From: Gammaproteobacteria bacterium
GTDB lineage: Bacteria > Pseudomonadota > Gammaproteobacteria > UBA9214
DNA length: 22,671 nt
Assembly (NCBI GenBank): GCA_029881775.1
Contig: JAOULY010000003.1
Coordinates: 1 to 22,671 of the forward strand
Reading direction: 5' to 3'
Positions 15,417-22,671 of this stretch are shown piece by piece; within the stretch, counting starts at the first letter, position 1; each line of letters opens with the position of its first letter. Position numbers and translations under genes: made by a program. The notes under the pieces are model-generated. The model was not told the DNA's origin. It worked only from the letters and a program-made list of their open reading frames with translations, and made no database searches.

Positions 15417-16291
15417 TTAAACGACTCTGCATTATTGGCGTAGGCCTCATTGGCGGCTCGCTGGCGCGCGCCCTGCGTGTTGCCGGTGCCTGCGGGGAAA
15501 TTGTTGGCGCCGGTCGTAACCCGGATCACCTGCAACAGGCGGTTGATCTCGGTGTGATCGATCGCTTTGAAACGGATATTGCCAGCGCCGTGCAGGGCGC
15601 CGACATGGTGTTCGTGTCGGTACCGCTCGGTTCCATGGCGGCAGTATTCAGTGCCTTGAAAGACAAGCTGGCGGCAGACGCCGTCCTGACAGACGGTGGC
15701 AGCGCGAAGGCCAGTGTGGTTGCCGCTGCCGGGCAGGCGTTTGGCGAGGTCCCGGACTTTTTTGTGCCGGGCCACCCGATTGCGGGTATTGAACAAAGCG
15801 GTGTCGCGGCAGCCATGCCGGACCTGTACCGTGAGCGTCGTGTGATCCTGACGCCGCTCGCGCATACCGACAGCCGGGCCGTAACGCGTGTCCGCCGGAT
15901 GTGGGAGGCGGCCGGCGCCGTCGTGACCGAGATGGACCCGGCCCACCACGACGAAGTGCTCGCCGCCACCAGTCACCTGCCGCATGTGCTGGCCTTTGCG
16001 CTGGTCGAGAGCCTTGCGCGTTTGCAGGACAAGCGCGAGATCTTTGAATACGCAGCCGGTGGTTTCCGTGACTTTACCCGGATTGCCTCGAGTGATCCGG
16101 TCATGTGGCGCGATATCTGCCTGGCCAATGGTGAAGCCATACTTCACATGCTTGAACGTTATTCGGCTGATCTGCAAACGCTGGCGGACGCTGTCAGGCA
16201 GCATGACAGCGACCGGCTGCTCGAGATATTCAGCACGGCAAAGCAGGCGCGTGACGCCTATGTCGATTCACATACGATGGAGAAGACCTGA
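15413..16291 (+). CDS. tyrA: Prephenate/cyclohexadienyl dehydrogenase
   Basis: NAD(P)-dependent oxidative decarboxylation of prephenate (or arogenate) towards tyrosine. The 292-residue product opens with the Rossmann motif IIGVGLIGGSLARAL, and has TDGGSAKAS, the family VPGHPIAGIEQSG, and ATSHLPHVLAFAL with a conserved histidine. There is no chorismate mutase or ACT domain, so it is the stand-alone dehydrogenase type. It begins inside the hisC stop and its own stop shares one base with the aroA start (TGATG). In Pseudomonas the equivalent genes are fused into one polypeptide; here the two reading frames remain separate. Whether arogenate is accepted cannot be read from sequence. Confidence 0.95.
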   Translation: MIKRLCIIGVGLIGGSLARALRVAGACGEIVGAGRNPDHLQQAVDLGVIDRFETDIASAVQGADMVFVSVPLGSMAAVFSALKDKLAADAVLTDGGSAKASVVAAAGQAFGEVPDFFVPGHPIAGIEQSGVAAAMPDLYRERRVILTPLAHTDSRAVTRVRRMWEAAGAVVTEMDPAHHDEVLAATSHLPHVLAFALVESLARLQDKREIFEYAAGGFRDFTRIASSDPVMWRDICLANGEAILHMLERYSADLQTLADAVRQHDSDRLLEIFSTAKQARDAYVDSHTMEKT

Positions 16292-17616
16292 TGTCTGAAC
16301 TGCGCTTCAGGGTGAAGCCTGGCGGTCGCCTGACGGGCGAGGTGCGCGTGCCGGGTGATAAATCGATTTCGCATCGGTCAATCATGCTGGGATCGCTCGC
16401 CACCGGGGTGACGCGTGTCAAAGGGTTCCTGGAAGGCGAGGATAGCCTGGCAACGCTCGCCGCGTTCCGTGCCATGGGCGTTGCCATTGAAGGCCCGGAC
16501 AACGGTACGGTTGAAATCACCGGCGTTGGCCTGCACGGTCTGCGTGCAGCGGATGAGCCGCTCTATCTCGGTAATTCAGGGACGTCCATGCGGCTGATGT
16601 CGGGCCTGCTCGCGGGCCAGTCGTTCGATACCACCCTGACCGGTGATACCTCCCTGTCAGGCCGGCCCATGAAACGTGTAGTCACGCCCTTGTCGGCGAT
16701 GGGCGCGCATATCGATACGACACTGAATGGTACGGCACCGCTGGTAATCCACGGTGGCAGTCCCCTGCATGGCATTGAATACGACATGCCGGTTGCCAGT
16801 GCACAGGTCAAGTCCAGCCTGTTGCTGGCAGGGCTTTATGCCGATGGCCGGACCTGTATCAGCGAACCTGCGCCAACCCGCGACCATACTGAACGCATGC
16901 TCAGTGGTATGGGTTACCCGGTGCAGCGCGAAGACAACCGTGTGTGCATCGAAGGCGGACATGCGTTGAGCGCGATCGATATCGATATCCCGGCGGATAT
17001 TTCGTCAGCGGCCTTTTATCTGGTCGGTGCGAGTATCGCGCCCGGCTCCGACCTGCTGTTACAGCATGTCGGCATGAACCCGACACGCACCGGAGTGATC
17101 GATATCCTGCGCATGATGGGTGCGGATATCGAGGTCAGTAATGAGCGCGATGTCGGCGGCGAGCCGGTCGCGGATTTGCGGGTGAAATACGCCAGCCTTG
17201 TCGGTGTCGAAATTCCCGCGGCACTGGTACCGCTGGCGATTGACGAGTTCCCGGCGATCTTTGTGGCGGCCGCCTGTGCGGAAGGACAAACTGTGCTGAC
17301 CGGTGCAGAGGAATTGCGCGTCAAGGAGAGTGATCGTATCCAGGTGATGGCCGATGGCCTGGCTACACTGGGTGTCGCCGCAGAGGCAACACCGGACGGC
17401 ATGATTATCAAGGGTGGTGCCATCGACGGTGGCAGCATCGACAGCCATGGCGACCATCGAATTGCCATGGCGTTTGCCATGGCGGCACTGCGCGCGCATG
17501 GCGAGATCGAGATTCACGACTGCGCGAATGTCAACACGTCGTTCCCGGATTTCGTGGCAATTGCAGCGCAAGCCGGCTTGTCCATTTCAGCGAGTAACCT
17601 GGATGCGACAGCGTAA
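16291..17616 (+). CDS. aroA: 3-phosphoshikimate 1-carboxyvinyltransferase (EPSP synthase, class II-like)
   Basis: Sixth step of the shikimate pathway, joining phosphoenolpyruvate to shikimate-3-phosphate. The 441-residue protein carries the motifs used to define class II EPSP synthases: GDKS (22-25), SAQVK (170-174), RDHTE (197-201) and NPTR (263-266). The phosphoenolpyruvate-site loop is GNSGTSMR with Gly97 at the position where the glyphosate-insensitive CP4 enzyme has alanine. ELRVKESDRI and GDHRIAMAFAMAAL near the C-terminus are typical. Translation is coupled to tyrA through the TGATG overlap. A 78-bp gap without a clear terminator leads to cmk. Confidence 0.97.
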   Translation: MSELRFRVKPGGRLTGEVRVPGDKSISHRSIMLGSLATGVTRVKGFLEGEDSLATLAAFRAMGVAIEGPDNGTVEITGVGLHGLRAADEPLYLGNSGTSMRLMSGLLAGQSFDTTLTGDTSLSGRPMKRVVTPLSAMGAHIDTTLNGTAPLVIHGGSPLHGIEYDMPVASAQVKSSLLLAGLYADGRTCISEPAPTRDHTERMLSGMGYPVQREDNRVCIEGGHALSAIDIDIPADISSAAFYLVGASIAPGSDLLLQHVGMNPTRTGVIDILRMMGADIEVSNERDVGGEPVADLRVKYASLVGVEIPAALVPLAIDEFPAIFVAAACAEGQTVLTGAEELRVKESDRIQVMADGLATLGVAAEATPDGMIIKGGAIDGGSIDSHGDHRIAMAFAMAALRAHGEIEIHDCANVNTSFPDFVAIAAQAGLSISASNLDATA

Positions 17617-17694
17617 AAGTCGTGACGGCGAAAACTTGCGTCCCGCAACCGGCCGCGTCGTAACAAGGTTGGCGGTTGCCGGTCCGGCAAACTG

Positions 17695-18366
17695 ATGCAT
17701 GTTCCCGTAATAACCATTGATGGTCCGAGCGGTTCCGGCAAGGGCGCAATCAGTCGTGCGCTGGCATCCCGGCTCGGCTGGAATTATCTCGACAGTGGCA
17801 GTTTGTATCGACTGCTGGCACTGGCCGCGTTGCACGAAGGCATTGCGCTGGATGATGCCGCGGCACTGGTTGACCTGGCCGGCCAGCTGGGCGGGCGCTG
17901 TTCCATGCCCGCCACCGAGACGGTGGCCATTATGCTGGACGGCGAGGAGGTCAGTGCCGAGCTGCGTACCGAGGCCGCCGGCAATGCTGCCTCGCAGCTT
18001 GCCGTCCTGCCGGCGGTTCGCCGGGCGCTGCTGGACTGGCAGCGGGATTGTCGCCAGCCGCCGGGGCTGGTTGCGGATGGCCGGGACATGGGGACGGTGG
18101 TTTTTCCGGATGCCGAGCTGAAGCTGTTTCTCACGGCGCGCCCCGAGGTGCGCGCGGAGAGAAGGTATAAGCAACTGAAAGATATGGGAAAAGAAGCGAA
18201 TCTCGCTGACCTGATCGAAGAGGTGAAGGCCCGTGATGAACGTGATGCTACCCGGCGGACGGCACCGCTGAAGCCGGCCGAAGACGCCCACCTGCTGGAT
18301 AACAGCGATGCGCTGGAGGCGGCAACGCTGGCAGAGGTCCTGGATCTGGTCCGGGAGAGGTTCTAA
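17695..18366 (+). CDS. cmk: Cytidylate kinase
   Basis: Phosphorylates CMP and dCMP with ATP. The 223-residue protein has the P-loop GPSGSGKG at 10-17, LDSGSLYRLLALAA for nucleoside binding, the internal NMP-binding insert (about 60-100), VADGRDMGTVVFPDA, and the LID region RDERDATRRTAPL. Length matches E. coli Cmk (227). The ATG is followed by the expected HVPVITIDGPSG; its Shine-Dalgarno is weak. The aroA-cmk-rpsA order is conserved widely in proteobacteria. The rpsA promoter begins only 7 bp after its stop. Confidence 0.96.
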   Translation: MHVPVITIDGPSGSGKGAISRALASRLGWNYLDSGSLYRLLALAALHEGIALDDAAALVDLAGQLGGRCSMPATETVAIMLDGEEVSAELRTEAAGNAASQLAVLPAVRRALLDWQRDCRQPPGLVADGRDMGTVVFPDAELKLFLTARPEVRAERRYKQLKDMGKEANLADLIEEVKARDERDATRRTAPLKPAEDAHLLDNSDALEAATLAEVLDLVRERF

Positions 18367-18372
18367 ATTCCG

Positions 18373-18400
18373 TTTACAATTAAGCAGATACACGTATAAT
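18373..18400 (+). promoter_or_regulatory. Strong sigma-70 promoter for rpsA
   Basis: TTTACA (18373-18378) and a perfect TATAAT (18395-18400) are separated by 16 bp. The predicted start near 18407 gives a leader of about 115 nt. It lies immediately after cmk, letting rpsA be expressed far above the aromatic genes. Confidence 0.8.
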
Positions 18401-18411
18401 ATTTTTCTGTC

Positions 18412-18447
18412 CAGGCCGCTTTAAGCAACCGCGGCCTGTTTTCTTTT
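18412..18447 (+). terminator. Terminator-like hairpin in the rpsA leader
   Basis: A perfect 8-bp GC-rich stem caggccgc/gcggcctg (18412-18419 with 18431-18438), 11-base loop, is followed by TTTTCTTTT. It could end the upstream cmk transcript. Because it lies just downstream of the rpsA promoter, it would also be transcribed there and may act as an attenuator or as the first hairpin of the S1 autoregulatory leader. Confidence 0.65.
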
Positions 18448-18491
18448 AATCTGACCCGTCGTGCCGCCAGGCATTACGGCTGAAATTACGG

Positions 18492-18504
18492 ACCGCCCTG
18501 CGGT
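18492..18504 (+). promoter_or_regulatory. Hairpin just upstream of the rpsA ribosome site
   Basis: ACCGC/GCGGT stem with a CCT loop ends 18 bases before the rpsA ATG and is followed by AGGA (18508-18511). In E. coli the rpsA leader folds into successive hairpins that serve efficient initiation and S1 autoregulation; this one is placed to take a similar part. Confidence 0.4.
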
Positions 18505-18522
18505 ACCAGGATGATAATTCCC

Positions 18523-20196
18523 ATGAGCCAAAGTTTTGCTGAAATGTTTGAGGAGAGTCTCGCCCGTCAGGAGATGAACCGGGGTGCAGTAGTAATCGGA
18601 ACTGTTGTTGATATTCAATCAGATACTGTAATCGTGCATGCAGGGTTGAAATCAGAAGGTGTTATTCCGATAGAAGAATTCAAGAATGCTTCGGGTGAAC
18701 TCGAAGTAGCAGTCGGTGACGAGGTGGAAGTTACGCTGGAAGCCGTCGAAGACGGTTTCGGGGAAACCAAGCTGTCACGCGAAAAAGCAAAACGTGATCA
18801 GGTCTGGCGTCGTCTTGAAACAGCCTTTGAAAACGAAGATATCGTCAAGGGCATGATCAGCGGCAAGGTAAAGGGCGGCTTCACGGTCGACATCGAGGAT
18901 ATTCGTGCATTCCTGCCCGGCTCACTGGTTGATGTGCGCCCGGTACGCGATCCGGTATTCCTCGAAGGTAAGGAACTCGAGTTCAAGGTTATCAAGCTGG
19001 ACAAGCGTCGCAACAACGTAGTCGTTTCGCGTCGCGCAGTTGTGGAAACAGAGTTCAGTGCAGAGCGTGAAGAACTGCTCGCAAACCTGGAAGAGGGTAT
19101 GACGGTCAAGGGTATCGTCAAGAACCTGACCGACTACGGAGTGTTCGTCGACTTGGGTGGCATCGATGGCCTGTTGCATATCACGGATATGGCATGGAAG
19201 CGTGTCAAGCACCCGTCCGAAATCGTCAACGTCGGTGATGAAATCGATGTGAAGATTCTGAAGTTCGATCGCGAGCGCAACCGCGTATCGCTGGGCATGA
19301 AACAGCTTGGACAGGATCCGTGGGCCGATCTGGCACGTCGTTATCCGGCCAACTCCCGCCTGTTCGGCAAGGTTACAAACATTGCTGACTACGGCTGCTT
19401 CGTCGAAATCGAGGAAGGTGTCGAGGGCCTGGTGCACGTGTCCGAGATGGACTGGACCAACAAGAACGTCAATCCTTCCAAGGTTGTCCACATCGGACAG
19501 GAAATGGAAGTCATGGTGCTGGATATCGACGAGGAACGCCGTCGTATATCGCTGGGCATCAAGCAGTGCTTCCCGAATCCATGGGATGAATTCAGCGCGA
19601 CCCATAACAAGGGTGACCTGGTCAAGGGCACCATCAAGTCGATTACCGACTTCGGCATATTCATCGGACTTTCGGGTGAAATCGACGGCCTGGTGCATCT
19701 CTCCGATATCTCCTGGCACGAGCCGGGTGAGGAGGCGGTCCGCAGTTTCACCAAGGGTGACGAGATAGAGGCCGTTGTGCTGTCGGTCGACCCCGAGCGC
19801 GAACGTATTTCGCTCGGCATCAAACAGCTGGAGAAGGATCCGTTTGCAAACTTTGTTGCAGCGCATAGCAAGGGCAGTATCGTTAAGGGTAATGTAAAAG
19901 AAGTGGACGCCAAGGCTGCGATTATTGATCTGGGCGATGGTGTTGAAGGAACACTGCGCGCATCCGAACTGTCTCTCGATCGTATCGAGGATGCACGCAC
20001 CATCCTGTCGGTGGGTGACGAGGTCGAGGCCAAGTTCATGGGTGTAGATCGCAAGAGCCGCAATATCATGTTGTCCATCAAGGCGAAGGATTCGGAAGAC
20101 GAAGCAACGATGATGCAGGACTACGGTTCCAGTTCATCCGAAGCGACGACCAGCCTCGGTGATGTGCTCAAGCAGCACCTGGCCAAGGACGACTGA
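18523..20196 (+). CDS. rpsA: 30S ribosomal protein S1
   Basis: Brings mRNA to the 30S subunit and unfolds structured messages. Six S1 (OB-fold) repeats are readable, at about residues 21-86, 105-171, 190-260, 277-347, 364-434 and 451-520; repeats 3-5 are the most regular, with the YGVFVDL, YGCFVEI and FGIFIGL strands and HI/HV/HL(S/T)(D/E) turns, while 1, 2 and 6 are divergent as usual. The start at ATG 18523 yields 557 residues, the same as E. coli S1, with the family MSQSFAEMFEESL; an in-frame ATG at 18511 would add four residues. The acidic, Ser-rich tail ends LKQHLAKDD. Its own promoter and structured leader suggest autoregulation by S1. ihfB follows 74 bp later. Confidence 0.97.
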   Translation: MSQSFAEMFEESLARQEMNRGAVVIGTVVDIQSDTVIVHAGLKSEGVIPIEEFKNASGELEVAVGDEVEVTLEAVEDGFGETKLSREKAKRDQVWRRLETAFENEDIVKGMISGKVKGGFTVDIEDIRAFLPGSLVDVRPVRDPVFLEGKELEFKVIKLDKRRNNVVVSRRAVVETEFSAEREELLANLEEGMTVKGIVKNLTDYGVFVDLGGIDGLLHITDMAWKRVKHPSEIVNVGDEIDVKILKFDRERNRVSLGMKQLGQDPWADLARRYPANSRLFGKVTNIADYGCFVEIEEGVEGLVHVSEMDWTNKNVNPSKVVHIGQEMEVMVLDIDEERRRISLGIKQCFPNPWDEFSATHNKGDLVKGTIKSITDFGIFIGLSGEIDGLVHLSDISWHEPGEEAVRSFTKGDEIEAVVLSVDPERERISLGIKQLEKDPFANFVAAHSKGSIVKGNVKEVDAKAAIIDLGDGVEGTLRASELSLDRIEDARTILSVGDEVEAKFMGVDRKSRNIMLSIKAKDSEDEATMMQDYGSSSSEATTSLGDVLKQHLAKDD

Positions 20197-20210
20197 CAGC
20201 GGGTTAGGGG

Positions 20211-20226
20211 GAACGTGCAAACGTTC
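20211..20226 (+). other. Weak hairpin between rpsA and ihfB
   Basis: gaacg/cgttc stem with a six-base loop, followed by a T-containing but broken tract (gggtttatt). It could partly end rpsA transcripts and lower ihfB expression relative to S1. Confidence 0.35.
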
Positions 20227-20270
20227 GGGTTTATTGGGTATGGAAATTCAAATCCGGGTAGGTGGATATA

Positions 20271-20573
20271 ATGACAAAGTCTGAACTGATAGAGATTCTT
20301 GCTGCAAAAAACGGGCATTTGAATTACAAGGATGTCGAGTTGGCCGTCAAGAGTCTCCTTGAGCAAATGAGCTGGTCACTTGCCACCGGGCAACGTATCG
20401 AAATCAGGGGGTTCGGAAGTTTCTCTCTGCATTACCGGCCACCGCGTATCGGGCGAAACCCGAAAACCGGTGAATCGGTTGCGTTGGCTGCAAAGCATGT
20501 CCCTCATTTCAAGCCGGGCAAGGAGCTCAGGGAACGTGTCAATGCCGGTATGGCTCGTGAAAAGGAGCTGTAG
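20271..20573 (+). CDS. ihfB: Integration host factor subunit beta
   Basis: DNA-bending nucleoid protein acting as an IHF-alpha/beta heterodimer in recombination, replication and transcription. The 100-residue product has the HU/IHF fold with MTKSELIEILA at the N-terminus, RIEIRGFGSFSLHYR, and the DNA-intercalating Pro64 in GRNPKTG, then VPHFKPGKELRERV. The start is ATG 20271, with AGGTGG six to ten bases upstream; an in-frame GTG at 20262 lies inside that ribosome site. rpsA-ihfB linkage is standard in gammaproteobacteria. It is followed by a strong terminator. Confidence 0.97.
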   Translation: MTKSELIEILAAKNGHLNYKDVELAVKSLLEQMSWSLATGQRIEIRGFGSFSLHYRPPRIGRNPKTGESVALAAKHVPHFKPGKELRERVNAGMAREKEL

Positions 20574-20667
20574 GCAGGTTCGAAGCGGCATACTCTGTTC
20601 GGGTAAATCCACTATGTTCGGAGCAAGTTTTTCCGGGCAACCTGTTCGCAAACCGCAGGCAAACATC

Positions 20668-20705
20668 AAGGCCCGGCAGGATCAGTCCTGCCGGGCCTTT
20701 TTTTT
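20668..20705 (+). terminator. Intrinsic terminator after ihfB
   Basis: A perfect 14-bp stem (20668-20681 with 20686-20699), TCAG loop and eight T residues (20698-20705) form one of the clearest terminators in the window. It lies 95 bases after ihfB and only 28 bases before lapB. The remaining intergenic DNA (20574-20667) holds no gene; lapA, which normally sits here, is absent. Confidence 0.95.
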
Positions 20706-20733
20706 CATGCAACTGCCAGTGACTGGCTGAACC

Positions 20734-21900
20734 ATGCAGGACCTGCTGTGGCTATTGTTGCCGCTTGCAGCGGCTGCCGGCTGGTTTTCGGCGCGTAGCA
20801 GCAAGGGCAAGGCCGGACGCTGCGCCGACTCGATTCTCGGCCCTGAGTACATCAAGGGCCTCAACTACCTTCTGAATGAACAGCAGGACAAGGCGATTGA
20901 TGTATTTATCCGTATGCTGGAGGTCAATAGCGATACGGTGGAAACTCATCTGGCGCTCGGCAACCTGTTTCGCAAGCGTGGAGAAGTCGACCGCGCAATA
21001 CGTATCCACCAGAACCTGGCGGCGCGCCCCGGTCTGCAGGACGAGCAGCGTATGGATGCCTTGCTGGAACTCGGCCAGGATTACATGAAGGCTGGCCTGT
21101 TCGATCGCGCTGAAGGCCTGTTTCGCGAACTGAATGACAACAACGTCCACCTCTCCAGCGTGTTGCCGTTGCTGCTCGATATCTACCAGCAGGAAAAAGA
21201 CTGGCAGAACGCGATCAGCATTGCCGGCCAGATGGGTTTCGTCGGTGAGCAGTCGGCCAGGGCTGTTATCGCGCAGTTCTGTTGCGAACTGGCTGAAAAT
21301 GCCCGTGCGACCGAAGATATCGATGCGGCACTCAAATACCTGGATGAAGCAGGGAAGTACCATCCACATTGCGCGCGTGCACGCCTGATTCGCGCCTCTA
21401 TCGCCAGGCAGCAGGGTGACTGTGAGGCGGCGTTGAAGGCCTATGTACAGGTGGTGGAGATGGATATCGATTTGCTGCCGGTCGTGCTTGACGATATGCA
21501 TGCCTGTCATGCAGAGCTGGGCACCCTGCCGGCAATGATCGGTTTCCTGCGCAATACGATTCCGAAGTATGCCGGTATATCGCCGGTGCTGAAGCTGGCC
21601 GATATCGTCGCTGAGGAGCAGGGCGAGCAGATGGCCGCGGCTTTCATTGCCGGCGAGCTTGGCTTGCGACCGTCGGTGCGTGGCCTGTCACGGTTTATTG
21701 ACTTCAGTCTCGCCGGCAGTGATGGCGCGGCGCGCGAGAATTTGATGATTCTTAAAAACATGACCGACCAGTTGCTGGAAAACAAACCGGTCTATGCCTG
21801 CGCGAATTGTGGCTTTAGCGGGAAGACCCTGCACTGGAATTGTCCGGGATGCCGGCAATGGAATACCATCAAGCCGATACACGGTGTTGAAGCGGATTAA
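20734..21900 (+). CDS. lapB: Lipopolysaccharide assembly protein B (LapB/YciM)
   Basis: Inner-membrane adaptor that delivers LpxC, the committed lipid A enzyme, to FtsH for degradation. The 388-residue protein (E. coli 389) has one N-terminal membrane segment (about residues 3-20), a cytoplasmic superhelix of TPR repeats (about 35-340; for example AIDVFIRMLEVNSDTVETHL and AEGLFRELN), and a C-terminal rubredoxin-like zinc site with Cys356, Cys359, Cys370 and Cys373 (CANC and CPGC). The family signature GPEYIKGLNYLLNEQQDKAI is present. In most relatives lapA precedes it, but here a terminator and a 28-bp gap do. The start has no good Shine-Dalgarno; a seven-codon ORF (20707-20730) ends three bases before it. 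pyrF follows at 60 bp. Confidence 0.95.
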   Translation: MQDLLWLLLPLAAAAGWFSARSSKGKAGRCADSILGPEYIKGLNYLLNEQQDKAIDVFIRMLEVNSDTVETHLALGNLFRKRGEVDRAIRIHQNLAARPGLQDEQRMDALLELGQDYMKAGLFDRAEGLFRELNDNNVHLSSVLPLLLDIYQQEKDWQNAISIAGQMGFVGEQSARAVIAQFCCELAENARATEDIDAALKYLDEAGKYHPHCARARLIRASIARQQGDCEAALKAYVQVVEMDIDLLPVVLDDMHACHAELGTLPAMIGFLRNTIPKYAGISPVLKLADIVAEEQGEQMAAAFIAGELGLRPSVRGLSRFIDFSLAGSDGAARENLMILKNMTDQLLENKPVYACANCGFSGKTLHWNCPGCRQWNTIKPIHGVEAD

Positions 21901-21960
21901 TGTGGTTACAACCGGCCTGTTGATGCAGTCGTGCCGTGTTGGCACCACAGGAAAATACCT

Positions 21961-22671
21961 ATGAGCATGAAAAGCAGTGACTCGCGGATTATCGTTGCAC
22001 TCGATTATCCGGATGAGAAAAATGCACTCGCCCTGGTCGACCGGCTGGAGCCGGGCAGTTGTCGGTTGAAGGTCGGCAAGGAGCTGTTTACGCGCGCCGG
22101 TCCGGCACTGGTACGGACACTGGGGAGTCGTGGTTTTGATGTATTCCTCGACCTGAAGTTTCATGACATTCCGAATACCGTTGCCAGCGCATGCCACGCG
22201 GCGGCTGATCTCGGCGTGTGGATGCTGAATGTGCATGCGCTCGGCGGTGCGCGCATGCTGGCTGCGGCACGCGAAGGTATCGAGCGTTCCGGGCATGCGT
22301 CGTTACTGATTGCGGTAACTATCCTGACCAGCATGGACGAGGATGACCTGGCTGCGGTTGGCCTGGCCGGAACGCCGGCAGACAATGTGCGGCGCCTGGC
22401 CTTGCTGGCGGAATCGTGCGGACTGGATGGTGTGGTGTGTTCGTCACGTGAAACGACGATGTTGCGCGGGCAGGTGAGTGACGACTTTGTGCTGGTTACA
22501 CCGGGGATACGGCCGTCCGGTAGTGCGCCGGATGACCAGCGCCGCATCATGACGCCGGTCGAGGCGGTAAGTGCTGGTGCCAGTTACCTGGTTATCGGGC
22601 GCCCGGTGACCCAGGCTGACGACCCGACAGGTGTATTGCGTACCATTAATTCGGAACTCGCTGCTGTCTCC
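21961..22671 (+). CDS. pyrF: Orotidine 5'-phosphate decarboxylase (3' end beyond window)
   Basis: Last step of UMP synthesis, decarboxylating OMP. The frame runs open to the right edge, giving 237 residues; family members have about 230-245, so only a few are missing. Visible motifs are VALDYP with Asp15, RLKVGKELF with Lys37, the catalytic DLKFHDIPNT (Asp64, Lys66, Asp69), VTPGIRPSG and the phosphate-binding IGRPVTQADDP. The start is ATG 21961, with AGGA eight bases upstream; a second ATG two codons in is less well placed. lapB-pyrF adjacency matches E. coli. Confidence 0.96.
   Translation, partial: MSMKSSDSRIIVALDYPDEKNALALVDRLEPGSCRLKVGKELFTRAGPALVRTLGSRGFDVFLDLKFHDIPNTVASACHAAADLGVWMLNVHALGGARMLAAAREGIERSGHASLLIAVTILTSMDEDDLAAVGLAGTPADNVRRLALLAESCGLDGVVCSSRETTMLRGQVSDDFVLVTPGIRPSGSAPDDQRRIMTPVEAVSAGASYLVIGRPVTQADDPTGVLRTINSELAAVS

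Noticed and set aside
16230..16300. Possible frameshift splitting a tyrA-aroA fusion
   Set aside because: Both genes have complete, normal N- and C-termini, and the TGATG overlap is a regular coupling arrangement.
17016..17571. Minus-strand open frames inside aroA
   Set aside because: Overlapping antisense frames in a recognised gene; low-complexity Ser/Ala composition and no motifs.
17657..17669. gtcgtaacaaggt, identical to a conserved segment near the 3' end of 16S rRNA
   Set aside because: Only 13 bases match and the flanks do not continue as rRNA; a match of this size to some part of rRNA is expected by chance in a window this long.
20596..20648. Three tgttcg words between ihfB and the terminator
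   Set aside because: Short, unevenly spaced (19 and 28 bp) and without palindromic form; no convincing operator.
1..22671. Search for CRISPR arrays, phage genes, transposases, toxin-antitoxin pairs, tRNA or rRNA genes
   Set aside because: No regular direct repeats, integrase or transposase motifs or RNA genes were recognised; apart from the palindromes the window is core metabolism.

Overview
This window is an ordinary stretch of gammaproteobacterial chromosome carrying conserved core genes. Its gene order (yciK-rmuC-gph-ubiG-mtaD on the minus strand, then mtnA, gyrA, serC, pheA, hisC, tyrA, aroA, cmk, rpsA, ihfB on the plus strand) closely follows the gyrA-serC-pheA-hisC-tyrA/aroA-cmk-rpsA 'aromatic supraoperon' neighbourhood known from Pseudomonas. 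Three departures argue against Pseudomonas itself: tyrA and aroA are separate genes rather than one fused gene, serA sits between serC and pheA, and lapB-pyrF follow ihfB. The DNA looks moderately GC-rich. I would place it in a non-model gammaproteobacterium and cannot name the genus.

Layout. Bases 8-4816 (minus strand) hold a tight cluster transcribed as mtaD > ubiG > gph > rmuC > yciK; two of its junctions are 4-nt ATGA overlaps. Next come a mechanosensitive channel gene (mscS) and an OmpA-like lipid-envelope protein gene, also on the minus strand, separated by a clear intrinsic terminator. A divergent region (6456-6623) leads to mtnA and everything else on the plus strand: mtnA; gyrA-serC-serA; a 368-bp non-coding gap full of inverted repeats and a candidate leader peptide; pheA; a REP-like palindrome; hisC-tyrA-aroA-cmk, mostly overlapping or closely spaced; rpsA with its own strong promoter and a structured leader; ihfB followed by a textbook terminator; lapB; and pyrF, which runs off the right end.

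Functional themes. MtaD and MtnA belong to methylthioadenosine salvage. SerC and SerA supply serine. PheA, HisC, TyrA and AroA cover the end of the shikimate pathway and the phenylalanine and tyrosine branches. Cmk, PyrF and GyrA serve nucleotide and DNA metabolism, S1 serves translation, IHF-beta shapes the nucleoid, and LapB controls lipopolysaccharide synthesis. No phage, insertion sequence, CRISPR, rRNA or tRNA was seen, and I found no convincing undescribed multi-gene system. What merits a second look is in the non-coding DNA: a possible aromatic-rich leader peptide before pheA, a promoter directly followed by a terminator-like hairpin before rpsA, two terminators placed almost against the next gene (mscS and lapB), competing stems in the gyrA leader, and three different palindromic repeats.
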